From: Nemopilema nomurai
Taxonomy: Eukaryota > Cnidaria > Scyphozoa > Rhizostomeae > Rhizostomatidae
Assembly: GCA_003864495.1 (NCBI GenBank)
Contig: PEDN01001382.1
Location: 1-64,000, forward strand
Direction: 5' to 3'
Length of the DNA: 64,000 nucleotides
Part shown: positions 58,455 to 64,000 of the stretch, piece after piece
How the letters are laid out: every line of letters starts with the position of its first letter
How positions within the stretch are numbered: position 1 is the first letter of the stretch
Position numbers and translations under genes: made by a program
The notes under the pieces: model-generated
Seen by the model: the letters and a program-made list of their open reading frames with translations, nothing else
The model's database searches: none
What the model was told of the DNA's origin: nothing

Positions 58455-58490
58455 CTGAAGATGACTCCTGACTGAGTCGAAACGTTTGTC
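58455..58490 (+). ncRNA. Possible degenerate hammerhead ribozyme of a Penelope-like element
   Basis: CTGAAGA at 58455-58461 fits the conserved CUGANGA box. GACTC (58463-58467) can pair with GAGTC (58474-58478) as stem II, and GAAA follows at 58479-58482. ACGTTTGTC could form the two-base-pair stem III with cleavage after the final C (58490). Penelope-like retroelements carry such minimal hammerheads near their ends. The T at 58462 is unpaired and stem I does not pair convincingly, so the motif may be inactive. No Penelope reverse transcriptase is present nearby. Confidence 0.3.
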
Positions 58491-58886
58491 TCAATTGGCC
58501 AGTGTCATAACACGGACATTGGCTAACGTCTTCTTATGGACTTTCCCTGATTATGTCGTTCAGATAATTGGATGTGTCTCTTACAAAAAGATTTGTCAAT
58601 TACAACATGGACTTTTTATTTGTTGTCGTCCTTATCATCAAATTCATTAACAGGCTACGCGTCCCAAAATCCAAATCCATCAAATCTAATATGCAGATAA
58701 TAGTACGATGAATTGATAAGAAATACAGAAGAATAAATTCCCCTTGGATTAAAATAGCATTATTATTTATAATATTCTTACTTGTAACGGGGTCCTAACA
58801 GGACTGGTCTCTGGTTAATAACTTTGTGAAAGTCAATTTTGTCATTATCATCTTTTTCAGCTCCAAACACAAATTAATGTCAATAC

Positions 58887-59837
58887 TTGCTTCGTTCTCA
58901 GCCAAAAGTCCCCATCACCACAGAATATGAACTAACCAAAAGGGCAACTATCGTTGGAACCTTTTTTGTTTTTGGAGCTCGAGTAGTCCTCCTAATCTTG
59001 TTGTCGTGTGGCAGTATCTGTGGGCAAACAACATCGAAAGCTATAGACAAACATGGGATAATTTGCTACCAATATTATGTGAGTGGCCTCCTCTTATTTC
59101 TTTTAAGCACGTTTTCCCCACTTCTGCAGGCGTTACATGAAATGCCTTGCCTACCTATTGCAAAAATAGGTTTTAAAGGAGCAACCAAAGAGATGCAAGA
59201 CTTAAGTTTGGGCACTAAAGGCAAAGAAGAAAGTCATGGGCCAGATAAAAAGCAAAAATTGGAAATTCTTGATAAGAAGCAAAAAGAATTTCTCAAGAAG
59301 ATTAGTTTGTGTGGTACTAGACCAGCTATTTTGCCAATAGCAGAGCCTGTTAGTGAAGGCTTTGTTCCCTTTAGAGCCATCAGCAATCTGTATCTACCAG
59401 ATTTGTATTCTCCTTCAAATACAGGGTGCTCTAATGATGTCATTCAAAGGAAATGTGCTGAAGTTGCTCTGCCAGTATTATCAAAGGAGCAGCTTCAGAG
59501 AATCCAAAAAGAGACAGCAAATCAGTCAAAGTCAAATCTTTGGTTAAGGATCTGGTCCCGTAGGATCACAGCCTCGAGGTTCAAACATGTCTGGAGTACT
59601 GATGTCTGCACCCCAAGCAAGAGCCTGATCCAAACTATATGTTACCAAACAGAGTGCATATTTACAAGTGAAGCTGTAGCTTGGGGTTTCGAAATGGAGT
59701 GCATTGCAGTAGCTAACTATGTAAAAGCCATGCAAGCAAAAGACAGATATTTTCAATTTTTCAAGGCAGGGTTGATTTTAAACAATAAATGGCCATTTTT
59801 AGGAGCTTTCTCAAATGGTTTGATATGTTGCGAATAA
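58887..59837 (+). pseudogene. YqaJ-type nuclease, truncated, catalytic Asp replaced
   Basis: Open for 316 codons. After a linker with TTEYELTKRATIVGTFFVFG and KAIDKHGIIC it reads HEMPCLPIAKIGFKGATKEM and QDLSLGTKGKEE. SLCGTRPAILPIAEPVSEGF and then the YqaJ start follow (NLWLRIWSRRITASRFKHV, AWGFEMECIAVANYV, WPFLGAFSNGLI). The GASPDG motif has become GAFSNG, so the metal-binding Asp is Asn, and the frame ends at 59837 before the ExK and Q motifs. This subtype has a long N-terminal domain instead of SAP or SWIM. A transmembrane look to residues 25-80 is probably from a frameshifted stretch. Confidence 0.6.
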
Positions 59838-60245
59838 CAAGATAAAGATATTTATCAAAAAAAGGTAAAAGATACTAAACGAATTACTGAAAAGATAATT
59901 GAAGATTAAAAATTTTGCATCTGTAGCTACAACAGAACAATTGATGAGTAGAAAAATACATTGATTACAATGAATTATTTTCTTAGTCATAGCAATTCGA
60001 TTCACTGTGGCGGAAGGGTGACAAAACTTTCGTATATGACTGATTATTTTTTGCTGGAAAATGCACTCTTGGATCAGCAAAATCTTATCCTGCGCGCAGC
60101 CTCAGACACTTCTATCCCGAAGAGTAGAGTCTGCGAATTAAAGTCAAAAGGCTTGTTCCCTGAGTCAGCAAAATCATGACCTCGTTTCCAAAAAAATTAA
60201 CCGCATGGATCGCGCGCAGTTAAATTTATTCTTCAATTTCACGAG

Positions 60246-60308
60246 GCATTCAAACAGTATCCAATGATGTATCCTATCAAACAGCATTCAAACAGTAATC
60301 AATGATGT
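60246..60308. repeat. 38-bp tandem duplication at the DUF6589 gene start
   Basis: GCATTCAAACAGTA(TC/AT)CAATGATGT occurs at 60246 and 60284; the second copy includes the presumed start ATG at 60302. Confidence 0.7.
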
Positions 60309-63300
60309 CTTGCATTCTTTGCTTTAAAACACTATCCAAAACGGATAATTGTCGTGATTTTAATTTGGTGGTTGGCCCTAAGAGTAAGTTCAATGTTGCA
60401 AACGCGTTGCAGGAGCTTGATGTTGTTGTCGAATTTAGGCCGGAATCGCGGTACATTTGTCGTGAGTGTCTCAGGTTGCTGCAAAAGTTAGATTCTGCAC
60501 GGAAAAAGGTAAACGTTCTAGCGGATCAAGCAGCAAAACATTATATCGATGGTGCTAATCGCTGCGGCTTTCCTGTCAAATCTAGAATGACAAAAAGAGC
60601 CTTGTTTTCTAACAGCAAGATTCAAAAACCTAGTCTCACGGCAGTGGCGACATTACAAGCAGAAAGTCCTGATGGTACAATTGCGGGGCCTGTCTCTGTG
60701 AACCACGACATCTGTACAAGTCCATCTATAACAGTCACCAGCACTCCTGTCGGAGCAAAGCGTCCAGCCTTGGAAGGTCTTGCACAGCATTTTGAGTCAA
60801 AGTCACTCTTGCCGGTTGTTGTGATTGTAAAATACTTCCACCAGGCAAGGAAGATGTAACCACTGTGTCAGTCAAAGTTTGCTGGAAGTCAAAAACAAGA
60901 GAGAAGAATCTGCCAAAAGATCTGATCTCAGTGGGTGCGATGCTTTGTCGTGGCACTTACAAGCAGCTGGCATATGCTGTTTGGAAGCATCCTAGCTTAC
61001 GTGCTCACATCATTGAAGCCTTTTGCAAAGAAGTGGACAAAGAGTGTGTGCAGTACTGTCTCCCTACCAAAGAAAAGCCTGGAGATTCGATCCGTTCTGC
61101 GAAAATCTTGAGAAATAGTCCTTCTAAGCTGAAGAGAGCCGATGGAATCTACACAGCAAGAAACTGCTTGCGTCTCACTGGCAAAGACGACATGCTTGGT
61201 TTCACGTTTGACAAACTAGATAAAGAACTGAAGCAACAAATGCCTTTATCTAGGTCTGTCCTGATGACCATGTGTTGGCGGAGCTCAAAAAGAAAGGAGG
61301 ATGACTTGTTTTTCACCCCAGCCGTAGGCATGGCAGCAGCAGTATGTCTCAAAAATAGATCCAAGCGGATGACTGCAGTCCAATTGATCATTTCCATGAT
61401 GATGCAACATTCTGGCTTTATGGTGAGTAATTCGTTTTTTTTAACTCAAGGGAGAAAGTATAACAAATCTATAGACAGTAAAATTAAAGCTGTTGCCTAT
61501 ATATGTATATATATTTATTGTCAGTTGCTCTGAAGATGGAAACAAAAGTGCAAAAATGATCTATCTAGTTGGTTACAGTTAGCAAACAAAATTTTTGTCC
61601 GAAACAATTTTAATAAAAAGAAAAGTTAAAAATTTTGAAGAATATTCACCTTGCACTTAAATAGTAAAATTTCGAAACAATTAACCTTTCCCACATGTTA
61701 CACTGTCATCTCCTTATCTTTCAATTACATCTGTTATCCATTATATCCAATTGTTTAATTTTTTTAATGCTAACTACTCAGTATAATATTGTTTTGTGTT
61801 GCTGGTCATATATGTGCTGTAGGTCACTGGGTTGTTTTATTACTGATGTTTATAGTTGTTTTATTGTTCCCATTACTTGATTGTTACTTGCATACAATTA
61901 TAATACACTTTTTTCTGAATAGGCAACTTTGTTGCGGCTGAGTGCACTAAGGCTGGCTGTTTCTCACACATTCTTATACAAGAAATTGGATGAGTATGGG
62001 AGGGATCATTTGCGAGACATTGTAGAGAAGATTTCAAATGAGGGGGAAATGGTGAAAAATCCAATAAGCAGTTCCTACTCTGGACGTAAACTGATCATTG
62101 ACAATTTCAACTTCAGCTCTGAACCTCACCAAATGACAGCTGAGAATCAAAAGAAAGTTGTGAATTGGGTAGGGCTCATGATTACAGAGAACCGGATTTT
62201 GGGAGATGGCTTGCACTCACAAAAGCCTTCAATAAAAAATCTGGCCAAGTTAGAGAATGGTCTTTGTATACCAAGCAGTATGGAGCACAACCAGCAACGC
62301 TTGAATTACATAGCACTTTGTGGTCGTTTGGCTGTGGAGAATATAAAATGTTTAAAACAATTGGAAAAGGTTGCAAATAACCACATAGTGCATCAATATT
62401 CCTCAAAAATGGCCATGCCAACTAGTTCTGTAAGTATTCATTTTTTGTGAATCATTTTATTTTCACTTCAGTTGGTTAAATCATAAGTGATGTACAGAGG
62501 TGCACCACCACAGCTGGTAGATATTTAAGATTTAAAAAATTAAAGTACATAGATATTTTTTTGAGCTTATATTCAATATTTTAATACAAATTTATTGAGG
62601 GAGCTCATTATATATTTATTTATATTTATATGATTCAGTAGTTTTATAGTATCATTACAGCTTTTCAACAAATTGTTTTAATCATTGTAAGAAAGTTTTT
62701 TGCTATTTATCTAGAAACCATCAAGATTTATTTTTGCTTAAATGATAAAATCGAGTTCTGTTGAGAAATTTTTAACTACAGTCTTTTCTAATAATGTGCA
62801 GTGTTGTGTTTTAGATGTAACTTGATGTAATAAAATGCAAACAACACATTCCCTCTCTTTGTTCCAAGGTGTTTGCTGAGATGATTTATGAAGATCAAAA
62901 TGATACCAGTGGAATGCAGAAGGTCATGACTAAGCTGCATGACTATGCTCCATGCAATGACAGTACAAATCCAACAGAGTTTGTAGAGCAAGGTGTTGTT
63001 GGGGACCAGCTTACTGTTGAACGTGGTGTAAGTTGCCTTTTGCAGCTTGCAAATGGTTTCACACAAAAGGAAAGGCTTGATGGGTTGCACCTTGAAGTTG
63101 CTGACTTCCATGCTGGGATGAAATTTTTACAGGTATGTATTGATCATACAGCCCTAATTCTAGAGGAATGAATTATTTTTGGGAGACCAATTACTCAGGA
63201 TATTCTATTTATGCAGATAATGCAGATTAAATTTAAAGCCAATCTTCAAGTATTAATGCCGAAAGTTAGGAGATTGTATTTCATTTGTCTTTTGCACTTC

Positions 63301-63999
63301 ATTTTTATCAAGAGCACATTTTCATCTCATATGATATGTTGATTTCAGGAATCAACTTCTGAGACTTTTAATAAACATATGTTTGAAAATGTGTTGAAAA
63401 TCTCTACTGTTTGGGGTATCTTTATGCTCATGAATTGTTTTTCCAGGTTGCATTTGACCATCTATATTCTCCAAAGTCAAGCTCAGACAAATGTACCATG
63501 TTTGCAGACAAAGTGTTTATCAACAGACGCAATGTCAGAAGTGATGTAAGCCAGAAGGTAGAAGGTTGCAAACAGTTCTTCATTTTGGAAGTCACTGCAC
63601 GTGTTTTGCTGCTTATTGCGAGATACTTGGAATCAAGGATGTTGATGATGAACCTGATCAAAATACAGTTCTTGATAATGTATCAATGATGAGCATCAAA
63701 GAAAAGAAAGAGTTGTTAGACAGCCTGTCAGCCAAAGTTGTAGATAATTTCATCATCAGGAAGGAGCGCAATGCAAGCATTGTTAATCGACAAATATATG
63801 AAGACTGGTTACTGGCAACAAATGTGAAAGATGATGATGGAATGTATCTATGCAGAAAACATGGCTGTTTACAAACCTTCAAATTTGACGGGAAAAGAAG
63901 AATTGAACACGAAAAGATGCATGGACTCCACAAAGAAGCTCCTAATACATCTGCTATTGTTAAGGATGACATGTTCAATTATCAATGTGCCTTGCTCGA
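60302..63999 (+). CDS. DUF6589-domain protein, runs off the right edge
   Basis: Exons 60302-61422, 61923-62429, 62869-63132 and 63447 to the window end; all borders are GT-AG and phase 0. The N-terminus holds two Cys pairs (CILC, CREC) like a ZAD-type zinc module, with helix RLLQKLDSARKKVNVL. Next come LGF-like linker sequences, CRGTYKQLAYAVWKHPSLRA and AAAVCLKNRSKRMTAVQLII. Exon 2 (RLAVSHTFLYKKLDEYG; ENQKKVVNWVGLMI) and exon 3 (EQGVVGDQLTVERGVSCL, LEVADFHAGMKFL) carry the DUF6589 signature. Exon 4 has NRRNVRSDVSQK and a C2H2 finger (CRKHGC...HEKMH). Two frame breaks: near 60800, and one T short in the T-run 63604-63607. Function unknown; the family is multicopy in invertebrates and may itself be mobile. 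Confidence 0.65.
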
Positions 64000-64000
64000 T

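Noticed and set aside
58887..59130. Membrane protein suggested by a hydrophobic stretch
   Set aside because: The hydrophobic residues lie between two motifs of the YqaJ subtype N-terminus and are better explained by a locally shifted frame than by a membrane segment.
1..64000. CRISPR arrays, bacterial operons and tRNA genes
   Set aside because: No regularly spaced repeats of that kind, no ribosome-binding sites and no cloverleaf noticed; introns and the gene families show animal nuclear DNA.

Overview
This is nuclear DNA from an animal. It is AT-rich, its genes are interrupted by short GT-AG introns, and no cellular housekeeping gene is recognisable. The families present (THAP-DDE transposases, SWIM/YqaJ nucleases, P2X7 cytoplasmic-tail-like proteins, DUF6589 proteins) suggest a marine invertebrate. 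A cnidarian is the best guess, from my memory of where these families are expanded; the sequence does not prove it.

Almost the whole window is a pile-up of cut-and-paste DNA transposons, many inserted into one another. I number the repeated families for reference. Kolobok-like elements (THAP domain plus a D..D(2)H..E transposase) occur four times on the + strand: K1 (4.3-6.4 kb), K2 (12.5-14.2 and 23.3-24.2 kb), K3 (30.3-33.9 kb) and K4 (43.3-46.1 kb). ISL2EU/IS5-like elements carry a THAP-DDE transposase convergent with a SWIM-YqaJ nuclease gene and also occur four times: I1 (14,435-19,709), I2 (around I1, to about 23.28 kb), I3 (34,023-42,757) and I4 (about 50.0-52.7 kb). There are also a hAT element (35,029-39,055), a P-element relic (6.7-8.1 kb), a PIF/Harbinger relic (10.1-12.1 kb), a Mutator-like relic (2.8-3.7 kb), a D(2)H transposase relic (27.3-28.8 kb), a Gag scrap (26.7-27.2 kb) and a TTAA-flanked MITE (12,097-12,506).

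Two nests can be read base by base. In the first, I1 sits inside the transposase gene of I2, and I2 sits inside the transposase gene of K2. In the second, a hAT element with an 8-bp target duplication splits the nuclease gene of I3, and I3 in turn splits a P2X7-tail-like exon next to K3. Taking out I1 and I3 with a 2-bp AT duplication rejoins the host reading frames.

The most interesting pattern is that the P2X7-tail-like gene lies convergent and close downstream of the Kolobok-like transposase in K2, K3 and K4. In K4 both genes lie between matching inverted 20-mers. This suggests a two-gene transposon in which that protein is a transposon component and not a host receptor. A second theme is domain shuffling in the YqaJ nuclease partner of the ISL2EU elements: one type ends in a PHD finger (I1, I4) and the other begins with a SAP domain (I2, I3).

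The left edge holds the last exons of an unrecognised gene. The right edge (60.3-64.0 kb) holds a multi-exon DUF6589 gene that runs off the window. Most transposase genes have stops or frameshifts; the I1 gene pair and K1 are the best preserved.
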